Below, in pieces: positions 25,600 through 38,039 of a DNA stretch of 64,000 bases. The stretch is from Henckelia pumila. Lineage: Eukaryota; Streptophyta; Magnoliopsida; Lamiales; Gesneriaceae. Below the pieces are notes generated by a model, which saw nothing but the letters and a program-made list of their open reading frames with translations, ran no database searches and was not told where the DNA came from. Position 1 is the first letter of the stretch; each line of letters starts with the position of its first letter. A program made the translations under genes and the position numbers. Where the stretch lies: assembly GCF_033568475.1 (NCBI RefSeq), contig NC_133121.1:3844001-3908000 (forward strand), written 5' to 3'.

Positions 25600-28500
25600 A
25601 CGTTTGCGTTGCTAGATTCAGGAGCCACGCATTCGTTTATCTCCCGAGATTTTATCAGACGGATAGGCATTTCACCGGAGGTTGTAGACAGTGGTTACGA
25701 TGTTACCATGCCATCCGGACAGATTATCACTACCACTAGTGTCATCAGGGATCTGGCATTGGAGTTGCAGGGACACTCCATTCGAGCAGATCTAGTGGTT
25801 CTTCCATTGACTGGGTTTGACTTGATTTTGGGTATGGACTGGCTATCAGTTAATGGAGCTTCGATTGATTTCCGATGTAGGACAGTGTCAGTGAAGCCAG
25901 CAGGGGGTGAGATGTTTACTTTCTTTGCATCTCAGTCTAGCAGTATTCCTCAGATGATATCACATGTTCGTGCGAGGAAACTGTTGCGCAATGGATGTCA
26001 GGGTTTTCTTGCTAGTATGGTCACTACCTCAGATGTTTCTAGCAGATCTTTATCAGATATAGAGGTGGTACGTGACTATCCAGATGTTTTTCCTGACGAT
26101 GTTGCAGGAGTTCCACCAGTGAGAGAGGTGGAGTTCGGTATTGAGTTGTTGCCGGATACTGTGCCTATCTCTAAGGCACCGTATCGACTTGCTCCTACAG
26201 AGATGAGAGAGTTGAAGGAGCAGATTCAGGAGCTGTTGGAGAAGGGCTTTGTTCGTCCTAGTTTTTCTCCATGGGGAGCTCCAGTGTTGTTTGTGAAGAA
26301 GAAGGACGGCAGCATGAGATTGTGCATCGACTACCGAGAGCTCAACAGAGGCACAGTGAAGAATAAGTATCCACTACCGAGGATAGAGGATTTATTCGAT
26401 CAGTTGCAGGGAGCTTCGGTATTCTCCAAGATCGATCTGCGATCTGGTTACCATCAGCTGAGAGTCAGAGAGTCAGACGTGTCTAAGACTGCCTTTAGGA
26501 CACAGTATGGGCACTATGAGTTCTTGGTGATGCCCTTTGGGTTAACCAATGCTCCAGCAGTTTTTATGGATCTCATGCATCGTGTTTTCCAGCCGTATCT
26601 AGATCAGTTTGTCATTGTATTCATTGATGACATATTGATCTACTCGAGGAGTATTGAAGAGCATACACAGCATTTGCATACAGCCTTGCAGACTTTAAGG
26701 GAGCATCGACTGTTTGCAAAGTTCAGTAAGTGTGAGTTTTGGTTGGAGCAGGTGGCGTTTCTAGGCCACATTATTTCTAGAGATGGGATTGCAGTGGATC
26801 AGTCCAAGGTGCAGGCAGTGAGAGATTGGGGGATTCCAAAGAATGCTTCGGAGATTCGTAGCTTCTTGGGTTTAGCAGGATACTATAGGAAGTTCATCAA
26901 GGGTTTTTCCTCTATTGCAGTACCCTTGACTTCCTTGACCAAGAAGAACGCGAAGTATAGTTGGAGTCCAGATTGTCAGAGGAGCTTTGATCAGCTGAAG
27001 GATGCACTTACTTCAGCACCTGTGTTAGCTATGACAGTGCCACATGAGGAGTTAGTGGTGTACACCGACGCGTCCAAGCTTGGTTTGGGCGCAGTACTTA
27101 TGCAGAGTGGCAGAGTTATAGCATATGCGTCGCGACAGTTGAAGATTCATGAGCAGAACTATCCGACGCATGATTTGGAGCTTGCAGCAGTGGTATTTGC
27201 GTTGAAAATCTGGAGGCACTATCTTTACGGCGAGAAGTGCAAGATTTTCACCGACCACAAGAGCCTCAAGTACTTCTTCACCCAGAAGGAGTTGAACATG
27301 AGGCAGCGCAGATGGCTTGAGCTTGTTAAGGACTATGACTGTGACATTAGCTACCATCCGGGTAAGGCTAATGTAGTGGCAGATGCTTTGAGTCGAAAGT
27401 CGTCAGTGGTATCATGTTTGACTGCACAGTTACCACTACAGACCGAGATTCAGAGGTTTGGGTTGGAGTGCTATCCGAGCGGCCATGCACCGAGCTTGTC
27501 AGTGTTGACGGTGCAGCCGGTTTTGAGAGATCGGATTAGAGAGGGACAGTCCACTGATGAGGAGCTACAGTGATGGAGACAGAGAGATGAGGCCAGAGGT
27601 AGTCTCTTGTATACAGTGGAGGATGGCATCGTTCAGTACCGTGGGAGGATGTGGGTACCGAACGTTGATCAGTTGAGAGCCGAGATTCTAGCAGAGGCTC
27701 ATGCATCTCCGTATTCCATTCACCCCGGAAGTACGAAGATGTACCGAGACTTACAGTTATTGTATTGGTGGCTTGGGATGAAGAGTGACATCGGGAGAGT
27801 GGTGTCAGAGTGCTTGACTTGTCAACAAGTCAAAGCAGAGCATCAGCGTCCAGCAGGACTTCTTAGACCTCTCCCTATTCCGGAATGGAAGTGGGAGAAT
27901 ATTACGATGGACTTTGTAGTTGGCTTACCGAGGAGTATCCGAGGGTGTACAGCGATTTGGGTGATTGTGGATAGACTCACCAAGTCAGCTCATTTCTTGC
28001 CGGTAAGGACTACTTACACTTTGACACAGTATGCAGAGCTTTACATCAGAGAGATTGTTAGACTGCATGGCATACCAGTGTCTATCGTATCAGACAGAGA
28101 TCCGAGGTTCACTTCAGCGTTTTGGAAGAGTCTGCACACAGCTTTGGGGACTAGACTCTTGTTCAGTACAGCTTTTCACCCCCAGACAGATGGTCAGTCC
28201 GAGAGAGTGATCCAGGTTCTCGAGGATCTTCTGAGAGCTTGTGTCATCGATTTTCGAGGATCTTGGGAGACTAGACTGCCATTAGTGGAGTTTACCTATA
28301 ACAACAGCTTTCAGTCGTCTATAGGTATGGCTCCATATGCAGCACTTTATGGGAGGAGATGCAGATCTCCGGTGCATTGGGATGAGGTTGGTGAGCGGAT
28401 TTTGTTGGGTCCAGAGATTGTGCAGCAGACAGCTGACATCGTGACGCAGATTCGAGATAGGATGAGGACTGCGCAGAGTCGGTAGAAGAGTTATGCAGAT

Positions 28501-28950
28501 GCCAGACGACGCGATTTGGAGTTCGCAGTAGGTGATCACGTATTCTTGAAGGTGTCACCTATGAAGGGAGTAGCGCGTTTCGGACGGAGAGGCAAGCTTA
28601 ATCCGAGATATATAGGGTCATTCGAGATCTTGGAGCGAGTTGGCACGTTGGCCTATCGTTTAGCTCTACCTCCAGGGCTAGCGGCAGTGCACAACGTTTT
28701 CCATGTGTCCATGCTTCGGAGATATGTCTCCAATCCGTCGCATGTGTTGGATTTCGAGCCCTTACAGTTGCCACCAGATCTTGTGTACGAGGAGAGACCA
28801 GTGCGGATCTTGGCTAGAGAGGAGCGGAGGCTTAGGACGCGGGTCATACCGATGGTCAGAGTCCAGTGGCTGAATCACTCGGAGGAGGAAGCTACTTGGG
28901 AGACCGAGGAGGATATGAGAACTCGCTACCCGGAGTTGTTCGGGTAAGTA
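25600..28950 (+). other. pol region of the nested chromovirus fossil
   Basis: Approximate domain positions: aspartic protease 25600-25880 ([10 protein letters not shown] motif), reverse transcriptase 26210-26720 (YRELN, FSKIDL and FIDDIL motifs), RNase H 27050-27400 ([10 protein letters not shown]), integrase 27640-28360 (zinc-binding H...H...C..C start, then a DDE core with IVSDRDPRF) and a chromodomain-like end 28700-28945. These place it with Ty3/gypsy chromoviruses. It is listed as one fossil region; no intact protein is claimed. Confidence 0.93.
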
Positions 28951-28992
28951 CTTTAATTTCGAGGACGAAATTCAATTTAAGGGGGGGAGAAT

Positions 28993-31654
28993 TGTAACAC
29001 CCGGTATTTTTAAATACGTAAATCCGCCTGCATAATTAGGATATTTAATTATTTAAATTTATGATTTATGGGTTAAATAATTATGTGAAATATTTATGCA
29101 TGATTTAATTTATTTTTAAGCATTTAACCCATAATTAGTAATTTTTATGATTTTTAGTATTTTTATTATTTGATCGCGTAGACGGGGCCGTGGACGGACG
29201 AGATGACGACTTTCCACCCAAATTATTTTATGAGCCTTTTTGGAGCCTTAAAATATTATTTTGAGCTTTATTATCTCAAAATTTTAAGTATTTAATTTTA
29301 TTTAATTTTAGGGGTCATTTTTATCCAAAATTAGTCAAAATATTGACTTTTTAATATTTTTAAAATTCCCCTAAACTAATATTTCGAGATTTATTTTATG
29401 TTTCAGATTTTTAAAGATTTCTTTTAGAGTTTTAGTTAAGTTATATTTTATATATATATTATATCCTTAATTATATATTTAATTACCCTATTTTCTAATA
29501 AACTAAAACCTAAACCTATCCCTACCTCCCACGTTTTCTTCCACTCAGCCGACACCCACCTCCATCTTCTTCTTCTCCATCTAGCCGTGACCCAGGGAAG
29601 CCATAGCCAAGAGTTTCGAAGCTCCAAAAGCCCGTATTTTCGTCCCGTCGTCCCGGAACCGTCCCACGCTCGTGTTTCCTCGTCATCTACGGTGAAAGGC
29701 ATGATTTCTTCTCGATTTTTCTTTATCATATCAGTATATATTACGTCGGCTACGTAGACATCGAAATCCTTTCAATATTTTTCAGAAAATCGATTGAATG
29801 TTGTTGGTTGTGCTTTGTTCTTCGAATTCATAGCATGCTCACGTTTTCTTTCTCTCTATGCATGTTTCGGCTGATGGCTAGGTCTCCAGGGGTGTGGGTA
29901 CGTGGTCTGGGCTCGAGTGGCTCGAGGGGTTCGAGCCAAACGAGCCCAGGTGATCACCTTTTCAACCAAGTGCACGGCCGAGACAGTCTAGGGTTTGGAG
30001 ATGTAGGGCTTCGGCTCGACGGTTGGACGTGCATGGGGTCGGACCTCCGAGCAGGTTAGGTCCGGCAGGACCTTGGGAGGGTCCTGCCGGCGGTGGTCCG
30101 GCCAGTGGTGGCCGGACTGGCGCGGCAGCAGCCCTCGAAGGGCTGCTGCACGCAGCCGAGGGAAATTGGGAGAGGGGGGCCATCGGGTTGGGCTGGGTTT
30201 AGGGGCCTGGGTCGGGTCTGGGTGTCCGGGTTGGGTCGGATAGGTCTAGGGTCGGGTCAGGTGGTTCGGGTCCGGGTTTGGTGGGCCGGGCTCGAGTCTT
30301 TTTATTTTTAAAATATTTTAAGAATTATTGGGTTTTTGAGTCAATTTAATTGAAATAAAATTATTTGGACTCCCAAATAATTTTATTTGAACTTTTAAAA
30401 TTTTAATTAAGTTAGCCCATTAATTTTATGGGCTTTTGGGCCCATAAAAGTTAATGGGCCAGTCTTTGGGTTTTTGGGCCCATTGGGCCAGTTTAAGTGT
30501 TATTGGGCTTAGTGTAATTTTAATGGGCTTAATTGATTTAATTGGGCTTAGATTAATTAATTGGGCTTAAAGTTTAAGATATTGGGCTTAAGTATGTTAA
30601 TGGGCCAGATTTAAGTTAATGGGCTTGCATGTCTAGGGCCAGCAGTCGAATCAAACCATGAGAAATTGCATGTGTCCTGAGTTTATATTTAATTATTTTA
30701 TGCATGAAAAGTTATTTGAATATTTATATGATATTAGAAAATAAATTAAATATAAATGAAGGACACATAATTTATTTAAGTACATGCATTCACGAAATCA
30801 ATTTTTATGCTATGATTGAAATTTTATGGTTGAGCAAATAAAATATTTTAGGTGGAAATTGAAGTAGTGTGGCCATTTATGGGCAGTTTTCTGCCATTTA
30901 TGTATGGGCAGTTTCTGCCATTTATGTATGGGTGGTTCGCCACCAGCCTCATACGATGGTTTCTTAGACTGATCAGTCGCACTATAAGTATGGGTCACAC
31001 TTACGGATAGGACCATTCGATGTTAAGAAAATAAGTGCTCAACAACTCAGGTATGTATGATACTATGTATGTTATGTATTATGTTTATTTAAGTAAGTTA
31101 TGTTATGTAATTTTAAGCATGCTCATTCATGTATATGTATGTATTAGTATTAAATGGATTTAAATTATTTTAAACCCTTGTTAGTATGCATGTTGGGCCT
31201 CTAGGCTCACTACACTGATATGGTGCAGGTGAGTACGTAGAGGAGCAGGTTACTCCTACCGGTGGTGAGGATGTATGAGCAGCGCTGCAGTAGCCCCGTG
31301 ACCGTGACAGCTTCTGAGTCACCATGCTTGAGTCTTTTGATACATTTTATTATTTTTAAGGGTTGAGGTGTTTGGAATATTTTATTAAATATTTTAGTGC
31401 ATGCACACTTTTTATTTATTTTATTTATGCAGTATATTTTTAATTCTTAGGGTTGACTCAGATGTTTAATTATTTTTAAATCATGCATTTTCTTAAGTAT
31501 TTAATTGTTTATTTATTTAGTCATGTATTTATTTTAAATATTTTATTCTGTGCATATATGTATGGGCATATATGTACATATATTTATTTAGTAGTATATT
31601 AAAAAAAAAAAAAAATTCCGCATATTTATTTATTATAGAGTTAGGGTCGTTTCA
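28993..31654 (+). repeat. right LTR of the nested chromovirus
   Basis: 2662 bp, TG...CA, preceded by a G-rich polypurine tract at about 28978-28990 and followed by the 5-bp duplication AATAC. It differs from the left LTR by only a handful of bases. Confidence 0.95.
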
Positions 31655-32499
31655 AATACCCCTCACTCTTTAAAAAAAAATAAAAATTACTTATAAGGAA
31701 GACAACGTACAATTTCTTTCCCTAATTCTTGTTGAAATTCTCCACAAATTTATCCATCAATCGTAAACGACTAATCCACCGATCGCAATATTGCAGATCT
31801 GCTTCGAATCGGATTGAAGAAAGTTGCTAATCGTTGTAAATTGTTTCTGGACCATGAAAATCTTTTTGAAGAACATTATTTCAAAGATTTTAAGGTAATA
31901 TTTTAGGTTTTTAAAAATTTGCAGCCAAGAAATTGCATTATAGTGTTTGATGTAGTGTAATTATTTTTATATATCCTTTTTAATTGAACGATTTTTGAGA
32001 TTTGTTATGATTTTAGTGATTCTATTAAATTTTTGTGTCATCGTGTGAATTGTAGATATTTTTTTTTATCAATCTCTGGTTTTTCCGTATATGGGTGGGA
32101 ATGAATCTCATTTATTGGAATTTCGAGATAGAGTAACTGAAATTCCTTGTTGTTCTCGAATATAACGATTTAATTCCGAATCATAATGATTTTAGTGCTT
32201 CATTATGACCTAGATATTGATAATTTTTTATCATTAAAATAAAAATGGGTTGCTTGATTTTTTTATTGTGCACTGTTTTTTTGTATGTCATGTGTTATAC
32301 GAATGAATATATGATTTTCAATTTAGATATTATTGTATTGAATGTAGTTTTTTTTAATAGTTTGATAATGAAATCTAGAAGTGATTCTTGTGATTTTTTT
32401 TTTTTGGTTATTACAAGTAAAATAAACAGATTTTTGTGATTTAAATCTTCATTGGATGTAGCTTGATGGATATTTTTGTGAGTCTAAGAACAATGTGAC
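31655..32499. repeat. MULE left terminal inverted repeat, inner piece
   Basis: This resumes the left arm after the LTR insertion. It matches the reverse complement of about 39403-40235, including GATCGCAATATTGCAGATCT, CTGGACCATGAAAATCTTTT and GATAATGAAATCTAGAAG. Arm similarity fades near 32499. Both arms are visibly diverged, so the MULE is clearly older than the LTR insertion. Confidence 0.88.
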
Positions 32500-32539
32500 G
32501 AATTTGTTTGAACTCCCCAATTGAGGTGAAATTATGAAA

Positions 32540-33310
32540 TTACCCTGACATAATATGAAGACTCACTAATACAGTAATATCCATTGACCAATAAATATTT
32601 ATTTAATAGCTCTTCTACTCTCTTTTGAATCCAACGTTTTCCCAATTTGTCTTCTACTTGAATCCTTCATTGACGGCTAAATCAACGACGATCAATATAT
32701 TTGTGTCGATATTTCGTGTGACAACTGAGGCGAAAAGAGTTTAAAGCTAAGAATCGTTAGATTTTGAAAATCTTTTCGAAGAACCAACATCGAAACAACA
32801 AGTTGAAGGGAGATTTTTTTTTTGAAAATTTAAGAAATTTTTAGATGCAATTCCATCTGGATGATTGAGTTTTTTTTTTCTTTTCTAATTGAGTGATTCT
32901 TTGAGTGTTTTGTATGTTGTGTTGTGGTTATGTTGAAGTTTCGTACATAGCGTGAATTATACAAATTTGATGGACAACTTTTAAATTTTACATATATAAG
33001 TGGGTTTGTGATTCATCTCAACCAACTGTGTATTGATTATCTAAAATTTGTCATTATTCTCGATTATATTGATTTCATTGTCAATTTTCATCGTTTAGTA
33101 CTGGATTATAAATATTATGTGGATATTCCTTGTAATATCCAAATCAGCTGCCTAAAAGTTTAATCTTGTTATTATTTTTGTTGTTGTGGAATGTGTTATG
33201 AATAAAGCCCCGATCTTTATTTTTTAGTTTTATTGTATTGAATGTTATGCTTGTTATTGATTGGGTTGAGAATGAAATCTATAAATGGTCGTAGGTGAAG
33301 ACGGATGTGA
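32540..33310. repeat. diverged second copy of the MULE arm interior (tentative)
   Basis: Segments run in the same order as in the adjacent arm: CTTCTACTTGAATCCTTCAT, GAATCGTTAGATTTTGAAAA, TCTTTTCGAAGAACC, TTCTCGATTATATTGATTTC, ATGTGTTATGAATAAAG-like and GAGAATGAAATCTATAAATG. This looks like an old tandem duplication of the arm inside the element. Confidence 0.4.
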
Positions 33311-34680
33311 AACCGATAAAAAGTTTGGAGGTTTTTTAAAAAAAATATGTTTTCATCTTGGAAATCGATTAAATATCATTTTTCCACAAATATTTGAAGG
33401 TTTCTGCGTTTTGGTGTTGATTTTTGGTGTATTTTTTTTTTTTTTTTTGTAATTCTCGATTGTGTCATTTTGTCCCAAATTTGTAGTGTTCTAGTATTGA
33501 TTGTGGTCACTCTCTTGTTTAAATTATTTATTTGTTTCCTTTGATTAATTGTTCAAAATTGTTGAATGATTATGCAGAAGTTCGTAAATTTTGTTTTAAA
33601 TGCTTGACTTTGATTTTGTTATCAAAAATTGCGAGTGTTTATTATTTAGTTTGATAAAAACATACTCATTTATTTATTTTGTTGTCACAGTGAATTTTTT
33701 ACTCTAAATCCTTCAATTGTATTTTAAGGTTCATAAATTATTTTTTAGTTATTTATTTTCATGTGTTTATCTCTATTTTTATGTTTTTGTTCTTGAATTT
33801 GTTATATGATTTCTGTTTATATTTTTGGTTGCTTCATTGGAATAATTATTAATTTGAAATGATTAAGTGATTATGGTAAATCCAATTTAATTTTCTTAAA
33901 CTTTATTTTGGTTCTTCAATTTTTTTGAATCTGTTTGTTAATGTATTTTGTGATTTCATTAGAGTAGCCCGCAAAAGAAATGAGGACAAATAAAAAGACG
34001 GTGAAGATGCACACTAATCGAACTTGTGTTGCTGCGAGTATGTTATATGAAGAAATGACTATATTATCTGTTGAACATGGATCGCTGAAAAATAATTTTG
34101 AGTTATTTTTATTATATGGTTATGTTTTTGAGGTTGATGTAATTATGACAATAATTAATTAGTAGAAAGACATGTTATAAACTCAAGGTGATTCAATATG
34201 TTATATAAGCTTCAGTGAAATCAATTTTTAAGTGTGTTCTGTATTTCTGGTACAAAAATTAAAGATAACAGTACATAATTTATATAATTTGGCATAGTTA
34301 TTCGTCTTTCTAGGTTGATAAATTGTTTTACTAAGATTGAATATGTCAACCAAATAAAAATTTTTTATGATCGAATATATATATATATATATATATTATG
34401 ATGAAATATATAAATATATATTCGAGTAATCTTACTAAGAAGAACATGTCAACCAACAAAAATAAATTAGGTTCGAATAATTCTTCTGAATTTGGAATAA
34501 ATCAAAATTAATTTGGAACAATCTCGGAATCACCATCCAATTACTTGAGTGTTGGTCATCTTATGTCATGTGTAATATTTTAGAAAATATATAAGAGAAT
34601 ACATCCTTTTCATTATTCGATGAGATCATGTGTAACAATATTATTCATTGCTCAATATTTACAATTACGTGATTAGAAGT
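33311..34680. other. MULE interior, no recognised content
   Basis: AT-rich internal sequence with one 60-codon open frame (33980-34162) starting MRTNKKTVKMHTNRTC. It matches no family I recognise and may be a captured or degraded fragment. An (AT)n run lies at about 34376-34396. Confidence 0.4.
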
Positions 34681-35432
34681 AAGTGGACCATTAGAATCAC
34701 ACTCTCTAGTTAAAGTGACTTTGGATCAAAATTTCATGTATTAGCTAGGAACAATCTCAGAATTATGCAGAATATTATTTTTGATTTGCGGAACAAGAAG
34801 ACATGTTCATGTTAACATGCACCAATATCCTATAATACACTGCATGACACAAGTGAGGATGAGTTTTCAATCCCTAGAGATTGATAGAACCATCACTCAA
34901 GTATTTGTCTAGTAATGTGTCTTGCCCTACTCTTGTCTAAGTTGTAGGATAAAGACATTGATCATGACCCAATGAGAGCACCATTTGTGGATGTCCATTG
35001 CCATCCAATGTAAACAATAGGAGTATATTTTCAAAAATTCAAACTCTTAACTTGTTTAATATGATGTTTTCTCATTTATAGGGACTATCATTTACTCTAA
35101 TTCCACTCATATTTGAGAACACGTGAGTGCGAGATCGAGCACAACTAGTACGCATAGATGAGATAAATATTATTGAATCGCGAACAATGTGTTCCGATTT
35201 TAGGACAAACATTGTGGGTCATGAGGATCATACTCTCCTAGTTAAAAAGGCTTTGGATCAAAATGTCATGTATTAGGAACAATCTCAGACTTATGCAGAA
35301 TAATATTTTTGATTTGCGGAACAAGAAGACATGTCCATGTTAACATGCATCAATATCCTATAATACACTGCATGACACAAGTGGATAGGAGTTTTCAATC
35401 CCTAGAGATTGGTAGAACCATCACCCAAATGT

Positions 35433-36520
35433 AATGGTGTTCATATTTTGGATAAAACAAAAAAAACCGGAAATCCAAACCGAAAAAGTCAAAGAACGAA
35501 TCGAAAACCGAATTTTGTAATTCGGATATAAATATCAAAACCAAAGTTTATTTGGTTCGGTTTTGGATTATATATGTAACGACCAACTGTATCAAGACGG
35601 GTCTTTCCAGCATGCTTATGTTCTCACTCACACGCACCCTGAGAAACTTCCCAGGGGGTCACCCATCCTATAATTGCCCCAATTCAAGCACGCTTAACTT
35701 TGGAGTTCTTATGTGATGAGCTCCCGAAAAGAAGATACACCTTCTTGATATGAATAGTACATATGAAATCTTTTAAGCTCTCCTCAACCATGTAGTCTCA
35801 TACCTACATAGTCTCAGAATCCCTCTCATTCCGGCACGGGATCGGTTCATTCATGTCTTCCTCCGCCTAGAAGCCTACCAGAAGCTGCTCAGACCAAAAA
35901 AATCGAAATTAAATTAAATTAATAATTTTATTTATATTTTTTATTTATATTATATATGTTATGAGATGATATTTAGTGAATGAATAATCATTTTGAATAA
36001 TTTTTAGTTGATTGTTATTTATTTAATTCATTCTTGTTGTTTATGTAATTTTGAGTTGATTCTTGTTTATGTAAGTTATTTAAACTTTATTTTTAAAGTT
36101 TTTACTAAGAAATCATGTAAAAAAACATATTATATTTTACAATAAAGTTATATTATTAATTTAAACGTATCAAAATTTTTTTTGCTTTTTTGAAAATATT
36201 ATAACATTATGGTTGGATATTTATCTTTGTATTGTTTGATGTTTTTTTATTTCTTCACTGTATGACTATAATTTTAAGTTGTGTATTGGGGTATTTAAAT
36301 TACATGTTGGATGAAATTTATTTTTCTTTTATTGTGTTATGTATTATTAATGATAAAACCGATAAAACCGAACCGTATAAACCGGTCCGTTATAGTATAA
36401 AAACCAAACCGAACCGAAGTAAAACGGTTTGACTTCGGATTGTATTTTTCATAAACCAAAAATCGGAAAATCGAACCGAAATTAGACAAATTCAAACCGA
36501 ATCGACCGATGAACACCCCT
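35433..36520. mobile_element. inverted-repeat DNA transposon inserted in the tandem array
   Basis: It lies within one array unit and is flanked by a perfect 10-bp direct repeat ACCCAAATGT (35423-35432, 36521-36530). The ends are short inverted repeats: AATGGTGTTCAT on the left and AGGGGTGTTCAT reading in from the right. The interior is rich in AACCGAACCGAA-type runs common in plant non-autonomous elements. A 9-10 bp duplication suggests a Mutator-type superfamily, but this is uncertain. A Cassandra-like LTR is nested inside. No transposase was seen. Confidence 0.75.
35575..35891 (-). mobile_element. Cassandra-like TRIM LTR with embedded 5S rRNA-derived sequence
   Basis: On the minus strand this 317-bp piece runs TGAGCAGC...CGTTACA. 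About 35630-35720 carries a 5S rRNA-like segment with the internal promoter blocks: AAGTTAAGCGTGCTTG (A box), GGATGGGTGACC and CCTGGGAAGT (C box). A 5S segment inside an LTR is the defining feature of Cassandra terminal-repeat retrotransposons in miniature. Only one LTR-like unit is seen. I found no flanking duplication, so the exact ends are uncertain. Confidence 0.75.
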
Positions 36521-38039
36521 ACCCAAATGTTTGTCTAGTAATGTGTCTTGCCCCACTCTTGTCTAAGGTGTATGAGGAAGACATTGATCATGACCCAATA
36601 AGAGCACCATTTGTGGATGTCCATTGCCATCCAATGTATACAATAGAGGTATATTTTCCAAAATCCAAACTCTTAACTTGTTTAATATGATGTTTTCTCA
36701 TCTTTGAGGACTATCATTTACTCTAATTCCACTCATCTTTCAGAATATGTGAGTGCGAGATCGAGAACAACTAGTACGCATAGATGGAATAAATATTATT
36801 GAATCAAAAACAATGTGTTTCGATTGTAGGACAAACATTGTGGGTCATGACTCATGAGGATCAAACTATCCAAGTTAAAGTGGCTTTGGATCAAAATGTC
36901 ATGTATTAGGAACAATCTCAGACTTATGCAGAATAATATTTTTGATTTGCGGAACAAGAAGACATGACCATGTTAATATGCACCAATATCCTATAATACA
37001 CTGCATGACACAAGTGGAGAGAAGTTTTCAATCTCTAGAGATTGGTAGAACCATCACCCAAGTGTTTGTCTAGTAATGTGTCTTGTCCCACTCTTGTCTA
37101 AGGTGTATGAGGAAGACATTGATCATGACCCAATGAGAGCAACATTTGTGGATGTCCATTGCCACCCAATGTATACAATAGGGGTATATTTTCCAAAATC
37201 CAAACTCTTATTTTGTTTAATATAATTTTTTCTGATCATCTTTGAGGACTATCATTTACTCTAATTCCACTCATATTTTCAGAACATGTGAGTGCGAGAT
37301 CGAGCACAACTAGTACGCATAGATGAAATAAATATTATTGAATCGAGAACAATGTGTTACGATTGTAGGACAAACATTATGGGTCATGAGAATCATACTC
37401 TCCTAATTAAAGTGGATTTGGATCAAAATATCATGTATTAGGAACAATCTCAGATTTATGCAGAATAATATTTTTGATTTGAGGAACAAGAAGACATGTC
37501 CATGTTAACATGCACCAATATCCTATAATACACTGCATGACACAAGTGGAGCAGAGTTTCCAGTCCCTAAAGATTGGTAGAACCATCACCCAAGTGTTTG
37601 TCTAGTAATGTGTCTTGCCCCACTCTTGTCTAAGGTGTAGGAGGAAGACATTGATCATGACCCAATAAGAGCACCATTTTTGGATGTCCATTGTCACCCA
37701 ATGTATATAATAGGGGTATATTTTTCAAAATACAAACTCTTAACTTGTTTAATATGATGTTTTCTCATCTTTGAGGACTATCATTTACTCTAATTTTACT
37801 CATCTTTCAGAACATGTGAGTGCGAGATCGAGCACAACTAGTACGCAGAGATGAGATAAATATTATTGAATCGAGAAAAATGTTTTCCGCTTGTAGGACA
37901 AACATTGTAGGTTATGAGGATCACACTCTCCTAGTAGACATTGACCAATCAAAGAGTACAAATATGTCTCAATTGAGCACACAACGTTTACCTCTTTGGA
38001 TAAATTTTGGGCCACTATGATCGACGTTCCCAAGATATT

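Larger units (their letters stand above)
22639..31654 (+). mobile_element. Tekay/Del-type chromovirus (Ty3/gypsy) inserted in the MULE arm
   Basis: Parts: LTR (22639-25301), primer binding site TGGTATCAGAGC (about 25304, initiator Met-tRNA), a pol region (about 25600-28950) with aspartic protease, reverse transcriptase, RNase H, integrase and a C-terminal chromodomain-like segment, a polypurine tract (about 28978-28990) and a second LTR (28993-31654). A perfect 5-bp duplication AATAC flanks it (22634-22638, 31655-31659). The domain order and chromodomain point to the Tekay/Del clade. By eye the LTRs differ at roughly eight bases plus tract-length changes over 2.66 kb, so the insertion is young, of the order of 0.1 My at usual plant rates. 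The copy looks broken, with about three breaks. Confidence 0.95.
34680..37950. repeat. tandem array inside the MULE, unit about 530 bp, four copies
   Basis: The marker GGAACAATCTCAG starts near 34748, 35276, 36909 and 37441. Spacing is 528, 1633 and 532 bp; the middle gap is one unit plus a 1.1-kb insertion. Each unit repeats ATGCAGAATA, CACTGCATGACACAAGTG, CTTGTCTAAG, GGATGTCCATTG, GTGAGTGCGAGATCGAG and ACAAACATTGTGGGTCATGA in order. The copies are close to each other and have no convincing coding frame. Confidence 0.88.

Noticed and set aside
35630-35720. 5S rRNA gene
   Set aside because: Only the internal promoter part is 5S-like, the rest differs, and it lies within a Cassandra-like LTR.
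37820-38020. Open frame starting MRDRAQLVRRDEIN in the tandem array
   Set aside because: Equivalent frames in other array units are not conserved as coding, and it matches no family.
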